Source: Hemileia vastatrix (lineage: Eukaryota; Basidiomycota; Pucciniomycetes; Pucciniales; Zaghouaniaceae). Taken from it: DNA of 64,000 nt. The notes beneath the pieces were generated by a model. That model was given only the letters and a program-made list of their open reading frames with translations. It searched no databases and had not been told where the DNA came from. Shown piece after piece: positions 1 through 11,835 of the stretch (positions are counted from its first letter, which is position 1; each line of letters starts with the position of its first letter). The stretch is taken from assembly GCA_030280995.1 (NCBI GenBank), contig JASXTE010000001.1, forward strand, positions 21,317,606 to 21,381,605, read 5' to 3'. The position numbers and the translations under genes are program-made.

Positions 1-818
1 TTGTTACCAATATTACTACATTAATTTAATATGATTAAATTCAAATTCTCATGTTAAAAAGTTCCTGTATTAACTTAATTAGTTGTTCAATTAATTTAAT
101 AGCTCATTTACTTGAAATAGTTAAATTAATATTGCTTATACTTAGTTAAGCTTATTTAAAAGCGTAAAAACAATTCCTTTTATTTTAATTATACTTTTTT
201 AGCTATTGGTATTCCTTCTTTAGATTTCTTTCTCATAGTTCTCATTTTTTTTATACTCATGTAGTTAGTTGTTATATTAATTCTATTCTTTTTTAGGGAT
301 TACTAATGGGAAAGATAATTTTTTATTCACGGATTTATTTTTTATGTTTTTAATTAGATTCTTTTAAATTAATTATTTCACATTATTTTACCTTTTTGTA
401 TATACTATTGGAACACTCCAGAATGACCTCTTGTCTATAAAAGGGCTTTAGAAGTCCATCTGGTAGCTCATCACTTACTTACTATACACTCACTCAACAT
501 ATTTTAAATATATTTCTTTATTTACTATTTTTATTAGTTCATTACATCTAATTTAAATACTATATAAATTATTATAGGTTGCCTTAAGATTTATAATACT
601 ATTATTGAACTGACGCGCTTTTGAACATTGATTATCATTTATAATATTTGCAATTTAATTAATACCTACAACTTTTGTCACATCACAAATATATTGTCGT
701 CTTATTCTCTTAAATTATATCCATTTTATTTTATTTCATATTACTACCTTATTACTTCCATTCCTATCCTCTATTAGTCCTATTAGTATCTTCAATCTTC
801 TAGACATCCCGGCTGATA
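1..818 (+). mobile_element. 3' part of a long LTR (copy A), cut by window edge
   Basis: This stretch resembles 23262-24549 over most of its length, including a TATA-type promoter at 436-442 followed by GGGC, the same position relative to the 3' end as in the second copy, and the same terminal bases GGCTGATA at 811-818. The inserted end abuts Harbinger-like sequence (copy 1) that starts in mid element, so the LTR lies inside that transposon. The 5' end and the left target duplication are outside the window. No coding region is visible. Assignment to an LTR retrotransposon rests on the second copy, which has a 5-bp target duplication. Confidence 0.7.
436..442 (+). promoter_or_regulatory. TATA box of LTR copy A
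   Basis: TATAAAA followed by GGGC. The same element is found at 24155-24161 in the second copy of this LTR, so it is conserved between copies that differ at many surrounding positions. Likely Pol II promoter of the retrotransposon. Confidence 0.5.
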
Positions 819-982
819 CTGTTCCTGTCACATGTGACACTCTGACCTCTATCCCCTCACTGAGATTTGAAACATTTTATTGCAAAATTTTAATCAGGCA
901 TGTTTTTTCCCTTTTTTTATTTTTTCAACCTCTTAATATCCTTTCTTGTAGCATACCTGTTTCATAATTCTTTCCAGAAAAT

Positions 983-2300
983 CCAACACTCAAAAGGCAA
1001 CTCAAAAAAATGCTTCATCACAAAGGTCTTCCCATAATGCAAGCACAAAAACAAAGTCTGGACAGCTACAAAATGAAGATTATCTCATTATCATCAACTT
1101 CCTCAAAATTAAAGAAAATTATGATGCATTTTTTGGATGTGAGAATTCCACCTTTATCAAAGGTCAATGGCTTCTTGTTGATTGAAAATGAAGTAAAAAA
1201 GATAACAAATGGGAGAATCAACATCAATCCTAAGCAAACAAAGGAGAGGCTCAAAAGTTATCAATCAAAGTTTTAAAAAGCTTTTTTTGCTTTTACTTCC
1301 ACTGGCTTTGGTATTGATGATGATTATTTGGAGAATGGAATTACTACTGTTTCCAAAAAGCTCAATGTCATGTGTCTTTTATATGAGGAAATAGATATTC
1401 TTTTTTGTTCCTGAGTTGATTTCAACCCTTGGTTTCTACATGATACTACCAAGGATATTTCCTCTGGCTCTCAACCATCTGATAACCCTCCCAACACACC
1501 TGTACTTCAAGGACATCAATCCCCTGCAGCCCCTAACCATATTTAACCTGAAGATGATCCCAACTATCAAGCAGAACAATTATTTTGTTGCAGATCTGAG
1601 TCCTCAGAGCCCCAATTCTTTGATGTATGTTTAATTTTTCTTTTTTCAAAAATTCTCTGCTTAATTTCTCATTCTTTCATTTCTAGTTGTCTCATACTCA
1701 AACCCAAATTTCAAAAAAGAATAACAACTCCTGCAATGACAATCCTGCTTTGGAAGCTGCTTTAGATGAACTTCCTGAACACTCTAGCTCAAACTCCAAA
1801 CTAAAGCATCAAGCCTTAACTTCAATGAACTTGAACCATCTTTTAAAATGTGGTAATACTTCAACCAGATCTTTTTCTTCCCTTAAAAACTATTTTGACA
1901 AAAAAGATATAAGTAAGATTTGGTTGCTATATATCTTCTTCAATAATATTTTAATTTATATTTAATTTTCTCAGAGAAATCCTCTATTGCAATAAAGGCC
2001 CTTGTGCTTGAGAAGATGAAGTATGATCATATGTTAATGAAAGATCAATGGGCCTTAGATTTGGAGGAATTTTTTTTTGCTTTAATTAAATTTTGAAAAG
2101 GCCAGATTCAATGCAGTGGAGATAGAAAGAGTTCATCTTCACTCAGAGAAAAAAAACGACCATGAATTTCAAAGAGAAATTTCCAGTTGTAAATTGGAAA
2201 AACAAGAAAGTTTAAAAAATAAGAATTCATTACAGAATGTATAAAAAATGGCCAATCATATGAGGACATAAAAAATTACTTGACATTTTTAATTGATTAA
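983..2300 (+). pseudogene. Myb/SANT-like protein of Harbinger copy 1, decayed
   Basis: The region parallels the intact gene at 41053-42367 exon by exon. The start codon context is ruined (ATAATT instead of ATAATG near 983). Exon 1 is broken by frameshifts into pieces in different frames (1010-1276, 1209-1394, 1416-1634). Exon 2 (about 1687-1912) and exon 3 (about 1976-2300) are recognisable by their Ser/Asn-rich and Lys/Glu-rich products. The preserved exon 1 core includes the residues LSKVNGFLLIENEVKK and the basic NPKQTKERLKSYQSKF stretch of the DNA-binding domain. Both introns still sit at the expected places. Non-functional. Confidence 0.7.
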
Positions 2301-2571
2301 TGGTTTTTTTGGTTAATGGTTGGGGAATAACTTCAATAGTTACTTTTAATCTTATCAAAAATAGCTATATCATGAGATTCTGATAACACCATTTGTCCTT
2401 ACTGGACTCTCAAATATTGCACTTTTGGAATTTAATATGGTAAAATAATACTGACACCTGTGAAAAAATCTTCATCACCAACATACTTTTATCACCTCAC
2501 CACCAATTTGAATTTCTAAATAAATCTAAGTCAAAAAAATTCTATATATGTTTGAAAAATTTGGCAATACC

Positions 2572-2702
2572 CTCACCTGCATTATATTGAGGTAAGGGGG
2601 GGTATCACCAAAGATTTTACAACTCAACAATTTTGCATGTCAGATTTGAAAATTTGGCAATATCCTTCCCTGAACCTTATTGAAGTAAGGGGTGAAAGTC
2701 AC
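2572..2702. repeat. Pair of conserved stem-loops, copy 1
   Basis: Two successive copies of an imperfect inverted repeat whose arms read roughly TTTGGCAATACCCTCxCCTG and AAGGGGxGGGTATCACCAA around a short AT loop. The same pair follows the Myb-like gene in every Harbinger copy of the window. Confidence 0.6.
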
Positions 2703-3299
2703 CAAAATTTAATATAATTACATAAATTAATAAATAAATAAATAAATAAGATATGTCAAATTTACTAAATTTTTAACTAATGAAACTTTCTCAAGCCAAA
2801 ATTAAGATCAAGTCTAGAAACTAAGTTTGGGACTTTCCACAAGTATAGGCTAGAGGAGCCCCATAAAAATTTAATGCTGTCATTATTACCTGCTATTCAA
2901 CACTAGGTGTATGGCCCATTACTTTAGTTTAATAAATTAAAATATCAGATTTATTTATTAAAAATTTATAAAAGAAAATAAATATTTGGTGACTCTAAAG
3001 ATCCCCATACTTTTTGATTCAAATATAGTTTTCTTTAAATTTATTACTTTTATCTTCTCTTTTTACTTTGTTGATTTTTTGAATTAAATTTTGACTTATC
3101 TGAAAAGAGGAGCCAAAATGAGTCAAGAGTTAGACATATGAAAATGGTAAGAAAAATAAAAACACACACCTTGATTAAAGGAAAGAATAATAAGTAAAGA
3201 TAAATGTAGTTGGAGGAATCTGGAAGAATAAATTCATTATGAAAGTGTTTTTATATGCATTATGAAATTCATTATGAAATAGATAATAGTGAAATTGAA

Positions 3300-3850
3300 G
3301 AGAAAAAGGCTCAAATTGAAAGTTCAATATCTCAGCAACCACTGAATCAAATTAAAAACCATTTGTGGGAAATGAGAGATAGGCTTTAGGAGAGCTTTCA
3401 GCTAAAAGTATATGAGTTTTGAATAAACATAATCCTAATTCTGAATTTTTTTTTCAAAATTGCACAAAGACTTGAGAAGTGATAATGAAAATAATAACAA
3501 GAGGAGGCTAAAAGCCTAGATGATAATAAGATTAGATTCAGAAGCCTTATTCTTTAATTATGTAATATTGAAACATGAAATAAATAAAAGTGAAATTGGG
3601 AAAAAAAAGCCTCAAATTTAAAGATAAATATCTCTAAAACCACTGAGAAAAATTTAAAATTGTTTGTGGGAAATGAAAGAAAGGCTTTAGGGGAATCTTC
3701 AATTATAAGGACATGATATTTGAATAAACCTAACCCTAATTCTGACTCTTTTGTTCAAGATTTCATAAAAATTTGAAAAGTGATAATGGAAATGACAACA
3801 AGAGGAGTTTAATAAGTCCACCATTATCCAGATAATAGTCCTAAATATAT
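3300..3850. repeat. Two tandem ~300-bp modules inside Harbinger copy 1
   Basis: The block starting with a CTCAAATT motif at about 3310 recurs at about 3611 (offset 301). Each unit holds the phrases 'ctcagcaaccactgaa' and 'aacctaaccctaattctga'. The same unit is repeated four times in copy 2 (8900-9900). It occupies the place where copies 3 and 4 carry the TET-like gene. No reading frame persists through it. Confidence 0.65.
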
Positions 3851-4262
3851 TTAAGTGTGAAATTTCAATAGAAAGAAAGACATATCTGATAGGAATGAAG
3901 AAAAGGAGATGAAACTTACCTTGATGGAAAGGTAGGGAAAAATAGAGTGAGAAAGAGTGAAGTTTGAAATTGGGAGAAATTTAATATGGAGCAAGTGAAA
4001 TGCATAATGAATGTGCAATGAATGTGTTTAAATGACATGGAAACAAAAAAATTGAAATAGTGGAAAGGGGGGATAATGACTATGCCAAGGAGGGGGAAAG
4101 AGTAGGATTATGGAGAGAAAAAAAGAAAGGGAAGAGGGAGAGAAACAAAAGTTAATTTTACCTTGAAAATCAAAATCAGAACCACTAAAAAAAAGACATA
4201 AGATAAAAAAAAGAAAAAAATAATAATAATAAGCAAAAATAAAAAGAAAAAGGAAAAAAATG

Positions 4263-4282
4263 ACTTACCTGGAGAGATGAGT
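4263..4282 (-). other. Conserved splice-donor block, copy 1
   Basis: Minus-strand TCTCCAG|GTAAGTCA is preserved in every copy of the family: near 4265, 10370, 26212 and 63618, and five times in the array at 43037-43714. It probably ends a leader exon of a minus-strand gene of the element; which gene is inferred, not shown. Confidence 0.5.
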
Positions 4283-4489
4283 TGAGAGAACACTTGACCT
4301 CAGGTCAAATGAGGGATGCAAGAGTAGAAGAGGAAAAGGATATGAGGGATGAAGGAAAAAAAGAATAAATGAAAAACTTTGCAATTTCAGAAAGTATATG
4401 ATTTCATTTTGAGTTGATGACAGAAGAAAAAAAGACTTGAAAAAAAGAGACTTTAACAGAAAATTAAAAATTCAAAGTAAATATGCAAA

Positions 4490-5068
4490 AAAATTATTCC
4501 AAGTATTGAGTGAAGATTGTATGTGAGATTATGAACAAGATTTTTCACCCTTTGGTTGATGTAACACTTTCTGGAAAGAATTGAAATATGAGCTAAAGTG
4601 TTTTCCAAATCAGAGTCAGTGATTAAAGCTTAAGCAATAGCATTCATAATTGATGCAAGGCACTGCATAGTAGAGATCTTCTTCATTGTTTTTGGTTGAA
4701 GTTTTATGTGACGAGGGAAGCATAAATTTGCCACCAAATGAGCAGGGGGGAAGGTATGTAGATTGAAGAAAATTTGAATTTTTAGCCACCAAAATTAAGT
4801 GGCCTAGAGTGAAGAGTGACATAAGGATGGCATTGGAAATTATATGTCATGCGACTTTCTGAGAAATCAATCATGAATGTGATGAGTTTGAGGTCAGGAA
4901 TTAGGAATCAAATTTACGGTATAAGATGTGGGATAATGTATTATCATGAATGAATTATTCACTAGCCTTTGGCAAGTGGATAAAAATCTTCCACAATTAA
5001 TAATTTCTGATCTGGGGGAAAACAATTCTTGATCCCTAATTGTGGATCCCTTAATGTTCATACCCCCT
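4490..5068 (-). pseudogene. Fragment of a second Harbinger-like transposase N-terminus
   Basis: At about 4490 the sequence leaves the alignment with copy 2. The minus strand of about 4860-4500 translates, with breaks, to a Met-rich start, an acidic TDSDLE stretch and SRKCY, which parallels the N-terminus of the transposase at 44724 (DSDSNSDLEEDF then ARKCY). A C-run plus TA at 5064-5070 may be the right end of this fragment. It looks like a remnant of a related element lodged in copy 1. Its left end was not found. Confidence 0.4.
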
Positions 5069-5069
5069 A

Positions 5070-6100
5070 TTTTATAAATTTTAAAATGTAATACTTACTT
5101 CAGTTTGAGGAATGGAATTATTGGAGCTGTCTGTAATTTATCTAGGGACAATCATCAAGCCACAAGAGCACCTATTGTTTTGGAATCTTGAAAACAGCTC
5201 ACTAATTTTGGGTTCTATTTTCAGATAAGTCAAGACTTAAGAAGCCATGCAAGTAAGTTAAGAAACAAAGGTTTTATTAAATTAAAATATTTATTTAGAC
5301 AAAAAAGTATGGGGTTTTAGAAAGGTTTCAATTTCATATTTCAATTTCATTAGTTATTATAAGCAAGCATATATGAATTTCACTCACTTAAATTTTTAGA
5401 CTTTCAGGCTGTGTGTTGTGGTACATGTTAAAAATAAATTGTTGCATGTGTTCATGCCTTTAATTGAATTATCCATATTTATTTTTGTGAAGTATAAAAA
5501 CTTCTACTTTGAAAATTGCTTTTTTAGACTTATTAATCATTAATTTATGGCTTGAAATTGAAATTTTGCAATATTGACCCCCTACTAAGATAAGATGAAG
5601 GGGGGGTATTGCCGAAATTCTTTTTGGGACTTGGAATTAAAAAAAAGTTATAAAAAATTAAAATTTATTTAACTTGAGACATATAAAATTGAATGGAATA
5701 TAAAGTGGTTATAATCTAAATTAGAGGTACACAGACCTGTACTCTTACATGCATTTATTGTGGAAAAAAAAACAAAAATGTACCAAATTTATATGGCATT
5801 TAATTACATTTTTATTTACCAAAATTATGGCAAAGGAAAAAAAATCATTTTGCATAAAAGTTATCTGAAAAAATGGCATTTTCTCAAGAGTTGAACCTTT
5901 CCCTTCATTCACAATATAATTAAATGAGTTTTACCTGTTCTTAATCTACTTATAGATACTACAATGTACAAGGATTTCAGCCCAATAATGAATACTCCAA
6001 ACATTCCACTCCTTGTGAAGAGTCTAATTACTATTGATTTTCAAGAACAAAAATTCAAAATAGTAGTCAAAGTTATCAAATCTTCAAATGGAATGATATC
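5070..6100. other. Unassigned AT-rich filler with one stem-loop
   Basis: No gene is supported here. At 5563-5620 there is an inverted repeat whose right arm (GGGGGGGTATTGCC) matches the stem-loops that follow the Myb-like genes elsewhere, so the stretch is probably transposon debris. From about 6100 the minus strand matches the transposase N-terminus again. Confidence 0.4.
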
Positions 6101-6741
6101 AAATATTCTTAAGAAGTCATGGATAGCTGCTCAAAACTAAGTTTGGAAAGATTTAGAATTATATTGAGAGTATAATATGGTGAATAAAGTATTTGTGGTT
6201 TTCTCATGAAAAGGAACCATTTCCTAGCCATTTTTGATAGAGAATAATTCCTTCTCAAGATCAGAGTCAGAATCAAAACCAAATAGAAGAGTAAGAGAAA
6301 TATAATTGATTACCTGATGGATTTGATCATTATTTAAGAGTTAGGAAGGAATGGGTCATATATAATAGGGGGTGTTAGTTCTGGAAAATACGCACTTAAC
6401 TTAAGTGCAGATTTCAAACCAAATCAGAACTTACAAATTAGCACTTAAATTTTGCAAAAAAGTCACTTATTTCGAAAATGGGTGTCAGTTATGACCACAA
6501 ATCAGAACTTTTTTCCCAATTTTTTTTAAAACCACATGTTGGCCACATCATCACTTCCTTTCCCACCCGATTCTTGTCACATGTGACACCCATACCTCAA
6601 TCCTCTCATCAATACTTGGTACACAATCCTCACTGAGATTTGAGAAATTTTATTGCAAAATTTAAAGAGGCATGTTTTTGTCCTTCTTTTTTTATTTTTT
6701 CAACCTATCAATCTCTTTTCTTGTAACATAAAAGCTTTATA

Positions 6742-7200
6742 ATGCCTCCCAGAAATTCCAACACTCAAAAGGCAACTCAAAAAAGCTTCATCACAAAGGT
6801 CACACCATAATGCAAGCCCCTCACCTAAAAAATCAAAGTTTGGACAGCTAAAAAAGGAAGATTACTCATAATTATCAACTTACTCAAAATTAAATCCAAT
6901 TATGATGCATTTTTTGGATATGAGAATTCAACACAAATCATATGTCTACCTTCATCAAAGGTCAATGGCAAATATAGTAAAAAAGAAAAAAAAGAGAATT
7001 GACATCAATCCTAGGCAAATGAAGGAGAGGTTAAAAAGTTGTCAATAAAAATAAAAAAAGGCTAATTTCACTTTCAAATCCACTGGCTTTGTTATTAATG
7101 ATTATGATTTGGAGAATGGAATTACTACTGTTTCCAAAAAGCTCAATTTCATGTGTCTTCTCTATGAGAAAATGGATATTCTTTTTGGTTCCCAATTTAA
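6742..7200 (+). pseudogene. Myb-like protein of copy 2, truncated in exon 1
   Basis: The start MPPRNSNTQKATQKS is present at 6742, but several stops and frameshifts follow. The match to the intact gene ends in mid exon 1 (after the residues equivalent to LFGSQ), where the sequence jumps directly to the element's 3' flank at about 7200. Exons 2 and 3 are therefore deleted. Confidence 0.65.
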
Positions 7201-7427
7201 TAGTTACTTTAAATCTTATAAAAAATAGTTATATCAGGAGATTATGATAACACCGTTTGACCTTACTGGACTCTAAAAAATTGAACTTTTGGAATTTCAG
7301 ATAGTAAAATAATACTGGCATCTGTGAAAAAATTCTCATCACCAACATAATTTTATCACCTCACCACCAATTTGCATTCATAAATAAAGCTAAGTTAACA
7401 AAATTCTATATCTGTTTGAAAAATTTG

Positions 7428-7565
7428 GTAATACCCTCCCCTGCATTTCATTGAAGCAAGGGGTGGGTATCACCAACTTTTTCTAAGTCATCAATTTTGC
7501 ATGTCAGACTTGAAAATTTGGCAATACCCTCCCCTGAATTTTATAGAAGTAAGGGGTGAAAATTA
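7428..7565. repeat. Pair of conserved stem-loops, copy 2
   Basis: Two copies of the GGCAATACCCTCCCCT...AAGGGGTGGGTATCACC inverted repeat, as in the other Harbinger copies. Confidence 0.6.
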
Positions 7566-7748
7566 CCTAAATTTAACTTAATTACATAAATAAATAAATA
7601 AATAAGACAAATAAAATTTAATAAGTTTTAAAGTAATAAAAATTCCTCAAGCCAAAATGCAGATCAAGTCTAGAAACTTAGTTTGGGACTTTCTACAGGT
7701 ATAGGCTAGATGAACCCCATGAAAAAATTTAATGTTTTTAACTACCAT

Positions 7749-8507
7749 TGTTTTCATCCAAAGATGGGTGGGCCTTTGGCCTGTGTATTTGGGGTTGTTT
7801 GGTATGTAGGGTATAGTTGGGGTTATGGTGTTTTTTATTGGTTTTTTTCATTAGATGTTAGATGATTAATTGTGTTTGGAAGCTTAATCTTGGCTCACTT
7901 ATTATGTATCAGATTAATTCCCTTTGTTTTCTCTCCATTTTGGTATGATTTGTGCATTATTAGCTTGTTTCTAAGTGTAGTTACTTCTGTTTGTTGTTTT
8001 TTTTGGGTGTTTAAGGGCTTAAAAGAAGCCTTCCTGCCTCTAAGTGGCTGCTCCTCTGTTGGGCGGCCTACCTGCCTGTGCATTTGGAAGCTCCTAAAGA
8101 CACTTTTATGCATAAAAAATGCTGGGAAAGCTGTATTTTTGGCAGGGATTAGTCTGGGGTGGTCTGTGCATGGCTGTATGGTGTGTGTGTGGGAGATTTC
8201 AAACAGAGAGGGGGGAATCTTATCTCATTACTCATCTCTTCCTTGTACCTCACCTTTGGTTGGTTTTGTGTTTTTTGCTAACAAGATCCTATTATTCACT
8301 TCTTTTTCTGGTAGTCTGTCTGGGGACAACTATCTTAACTTTCGAAGCAATCAAGAGTATTGATTAGAGGGACTAGCAAACAGATCTCCAATTTTCTGCA
8401 ACAGGTAAATCTCACATTATTTTTCTAAAGGGACAGGGGATTTTCTTTCTGGTTTTTCTCCAACTCTCTTGGTTAAGGCCTATAGATAGCACTATAGGAT
8501 TGTCTAA
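7749..8507. mobile_element. 759-bp insertion of unknown type with 5-bp duplication
   Basis: ACCAT stands at 7744-7748 and again at 8508-8512. Copy 3 has the undisturbed site 'gattaccatttatacaacac' near 22430, so this is a clean insertion. It begins TGTTTTC and ends GTCTAA. A 5-bp duplication and a TG start suggest a solo LTR, but the CA end is absent. One open frame runs 7872-8363 (hydrophobic, Cys-rich product) without any recognisable domain; I do not call it a gene. Base composition is richer in G and T than its surroundings. Confidence 0.6.
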
Positions 8508-8889
8508 ACCATGTATACAACACAAGGTTGTTGGCTCATTACTTTAGTTTAGTAAATCAAAATATCAGATTTCTTTATTAAAATTTTATGAAAGAATACA
8601 AAATATTTGATGAATTTACAAATCCCCATACTTTTTTTATCTACCTAGATTTTTATTAAATTTATAACTTTTACCTGCTTTTTTTACCTTGTTGATTTTT
8701 TGGAATAAATTTTGATTGATCTGATAAGAGCCAAAAAAATGAGTAAAGGGTTAGACATATGAAAATGATAAGAAAAAGAAAAAACACACCTTTATGAAAG
8801 GGCAGAATAATAAGTAAAGAAAAGGTTTTTTGAGGAATATGGAAGGATAAATGCATGAAGTAAAAATTATGATATGCACTATGAAATAA

Positions 8890-9900
8890 ATAAAACGTGG
8901 AATTGGGAGAAAAAGTCTCAACTTTAAAGGTCAATATCTCATCAACCACCAAACCAAATTCAAATTGGTTTGCTGGAAATTACAGATAGGCTTCAGAAGT
9001 ATCTTTAGCCAAAATAACAGTAGATTAAATTAAACCAAACCCTAATACTGACTCTGTTTTTCGAAATTTCACAAAAACTTGAAAAGTAATGATGAAAATT
9101 CCAAAAAGAGGGAGATAAAAGCCTAGATAATCATAGGAATCTGGAAGGATAAATAAATGATATGAATTTTATGATATGCATTATAAAATAAATAAAAGTG
9201 AAATTGGGAGAGAAAGACTCAACTTAAATGGTCAATATCTCAGCCATCACTTAGCCAAATTCAAATCAGTCTGCTGGAAATGAAAGATAGAATTCAGAAG
9301 TATCTTCAGCTAAAAGAAAAGTAGATTTGAATAAACCTAACCCTAATTCTGACTCTGATTCTCAAAATTGCACAAAAACTTGAAAAGTGATGATGAAAAT
9401 TTAAACAATAGGGAGATAAAATCTTAGATAATCATCAGATAAGAGTTTCAGAAGCCTTATTCTCTAATTATGCAATATAAAAACATTAAAAAAACTAAGT
9501 GAAATTTGGAAAAAAAGGCTCAACTTCAAAAGTTAAAGTCTCAGCTACCACTGAACCTAATTCAAACTTATTTTTGGGAAATGAAAGATAGGCTTTAGAA
9601 AAATCTTCAATTAAAGGACCTTTGATTTAAATAAACCTAAACTTAATTTTTTATATAAAAACATGAAAGAAAAAAATTAAAATTGGGAAAAAAAGGCTCA
9701 GCTTTAGAGGTCAATGTCTCAGCAACCAATGAACCAAATTCAAATCTGTGTCTTAGAAATGAAAGATAGCCTTCAGGAGATAATTCTGTCTAAAGTAAAT
9801 TAGATTTGAATAAACCTAACCCTAATTCTGAGTCTGATTTTTAAAATCTTACAAAAACTTGAAAAGTGATAATAAGTATGACAACATGAGGAGTTAAATA
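8890..9900. repeat. Four tandem ~300-bp modules in copy 2
   Basis: The motif CTCAACTT recurs at about 8918, 9219 and 9519, and in altered form at 9697, giving offsets of about 301, 300 and 178, the last unit being shortened. Each unit carries the phrases 'ctcagcaaccactgaaccaaa' and 'taaacctaaccctaattctgac'. Units differ from one another at many positions, so the array is old. It is homologous to 3300-3850. Confidence 0.7.
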
Positions 9901-10599
9901 AGTCCACTGTTATCTAGATATGAGTCCTACATATATTTAAGTATGAAATTTTCATAGAAAGAAAGAGATATCATATATACATTTAAAAAGTGATAAAACT
10001 TACCTTTATTGACAGGTAGGAAAAATAGAGTGAGAAAGAGTGAATTTAGAATTTAGGGGAAATTTAATATGGAGAAAGTGAGATGCTTAAATAAGGTGCA
10101 ATCTATGTGGTTCAATGACATGTAATAAAAAAAAAGTGAAATAGGGGGAAGGGGGAATAATGACCATGCCAAGGAGGGATGATGAGTAGGATGATGGATC
10201 TATAAAAAGAAGGAAAAGAAGGAGAGAAGAAAATAGGTTAATTTTACCTTTAAAATCAAAAAATAAATACTTACTAAAAAATTAGATACAAAAAACAAAA
10301 AATAACAAAAAATAACAAAAAAAATTTAATTAGCAAATATATATAAGTAATAATGAAATAATGACTTACCTGGAGAGATGAGTTGAGAGAAAAATTGACT
10401 TCAAATTATTTGAGGGATGAAAGAGGAGAGTAGGAAATGGATATGAGTGATGAAAGAAAAAGAGAATGAATGAAAAATTATGCAATTGCAGAAAGTATGA
10501 AATTTCATGTTGAGTTGATGAAGGAAATCAAAGAGACTTGAAAAAAAGAGACTATAACAGAAAATTCAAAATCAAAGTCAATATGCAAATAAGGATATC

Positions 10600-10880
10600 G
10601 ATTCTAAAGAAAAATTCCTGAGAAGTCCTGAAAAACTGTCTAAAACTGGGTACAGATATGTTAAGAAGTGTTTTGATGGTGTACTTGGGGGTATGAAGTA
10701 CTTAAGCCTTTCTTGGAAGAAGGTAGAATTTCCAAGCCATTTTTGATAAGAAAAGAAAATCTTCTTCAAGATCAGAATAAGAATTTCAATCAGAATAAAA
10801 TAGAAGATCAAGAGCTGTGAAAGTTATTGCTTGATGTAGCTTATCATGATTTGAGAGTGAGGAAGGCATGGCTCATATAT
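10600..10880 (-). pseudogene. Transposase N-terminal fragment, copy 2
   Basis: The minus strand aligns with the first part of the transposase at 44724: a short acidic stretch, then the region around KMA(R/M)K and the PPSTPSKHFLTYLYPVLDS-type alternative-frame shadow. The alignment starts at the conserved block 'gaaaaattcctgagaagtcctga'. Everything downstream, including the DDE residues, is missing. Confidence 0.6.
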
Positions 10881-11496
10881 GGTATAAAAATCACCGTGGG
10901 CAAAAATTTGTCACGTTTGCACTTTGGGTGTCAATTTCCTGCATTCAAAACATGACTTCATGTGTGGTTTTAATACATGACAACTGTTCTCACACATGTC
11001 AGGCAGAAGCCATGAATCATGTCAGCACATTGCTTGTATGGGGTCATAATTGAGTTGGGAAGGGTGTGCATGATGTATTCACTGTGGGACAGTTGTGTGA
11101 TTTCATGTCATGTAATATGTGTGTGACATGGGGTCCTGCACATGTCATGTTTCATTTCAGGACATTGCCACCCAAAATACAAATGTGACACATTTTTGCC
11201 TGCAGAGAATGTAAATTGTGTATGATTTTTTGAGTTATAAATTGTTATGCTTCAGAGTGCTGTGTATGACTGGGATGATGCAGACAAATCAGTGAAATGA
11301 GACATTATAGTGAAATCAGCACTTTTGGTTGAGAAAGTGATGCTTTGAGTGAAATAAGTGACTTATTTCATTTTGAAACCAACAAGTGTTGGGGATAGTG
11401 TGTTTTGGAAATCTGCACTTAAATAAGTGCTGATTTGGTCAAATTTAAGTTTATATTTGTAAGTTCAGATTTGCCAGAACTAACACCCCCTCATAT

Positions 11497-11501
11497 GAAA
11501 T
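11497..11501. repeat. Target duplication GAAAT, left
   Basis: GAAAT directly before the gypsy LTR, matched by GAAAT at 17121-17125. Confidence 0.8.
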
Positions 11502-11835
11502 TTTTAGGACCTGAGAGGGCAGACTACTACTAGTGCTGAAGCTAGCCTTGAAATGGGACTGACTATGCTAATACAGCAGTGAGACTAACTAGACTGACTA
11601 TGTTGGGGTTGCCAACAGTGAGAAGGGCGGGACTGACAATGCTGAGTTAGCAGTGAGACTAAGAGTAACTAGATTACTATATAAGCTGTCTGATGAGGAG
11701 CGCTCCACAGCACCTGCCCCATATAACCCCTTAGTGCAATATCCCTGCTTCTGTCTCTTACAAATGCATAGCGCCCACAGCGCCCCTAAAACGCCCATAG
11801 CGCTCTTCCTCCTTGCCTCAATCCAAATCCTAACA
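11502..11835 (-). repeat. 3' LTR of the gypsy element
   Basis: 334 bp, near identical to 16785-17120. On the minus strand it starts TGTTAGG and ends CCTAAAA. The integrase/chromodomain frame runs into it before stopping. Confidence 0.85.

Larger units (their letters stand above)
6368..11490. mobile_element. Harbinger-like element copy 2, inserted in copy 1
   Basis: Five G at 6368-6372 open a terminal sequence GGGGGTGTTAGTTCTGGA, and the matching inverted end with five C closes at 11486-11490. The left flank ends in TA; the right flank begins TC. Removing it reconnects copy 1: 'gggtcatatataata' on the left continues with 'tcatatgaaa' on the right, in agreement with the uninterrupted copy near 44730-44755. 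Contents: a truncated Myb-like gene, a 759-bp foreign insertion, four ~300-bp modules and a transposase N-terminal fragment. No catalytic transposase region. Non-autonomous and decayed. Confidence 0.8.

Noticed and set aside
7872..8363. 163-codon open frame in the 759-bp insertion
   Set aside because: Hydrophobic, Cys-rich product without a recognisable domain or start context; overlapping open frames on both strands; lies within a mobile insertion.
3420..9830. 'cctaaccctaa' words suggesting telomeric repeats
   Set aside because: The word occurs once per ~300-bp module inside a longer conserved phrase, not in tandem; not telomeric.
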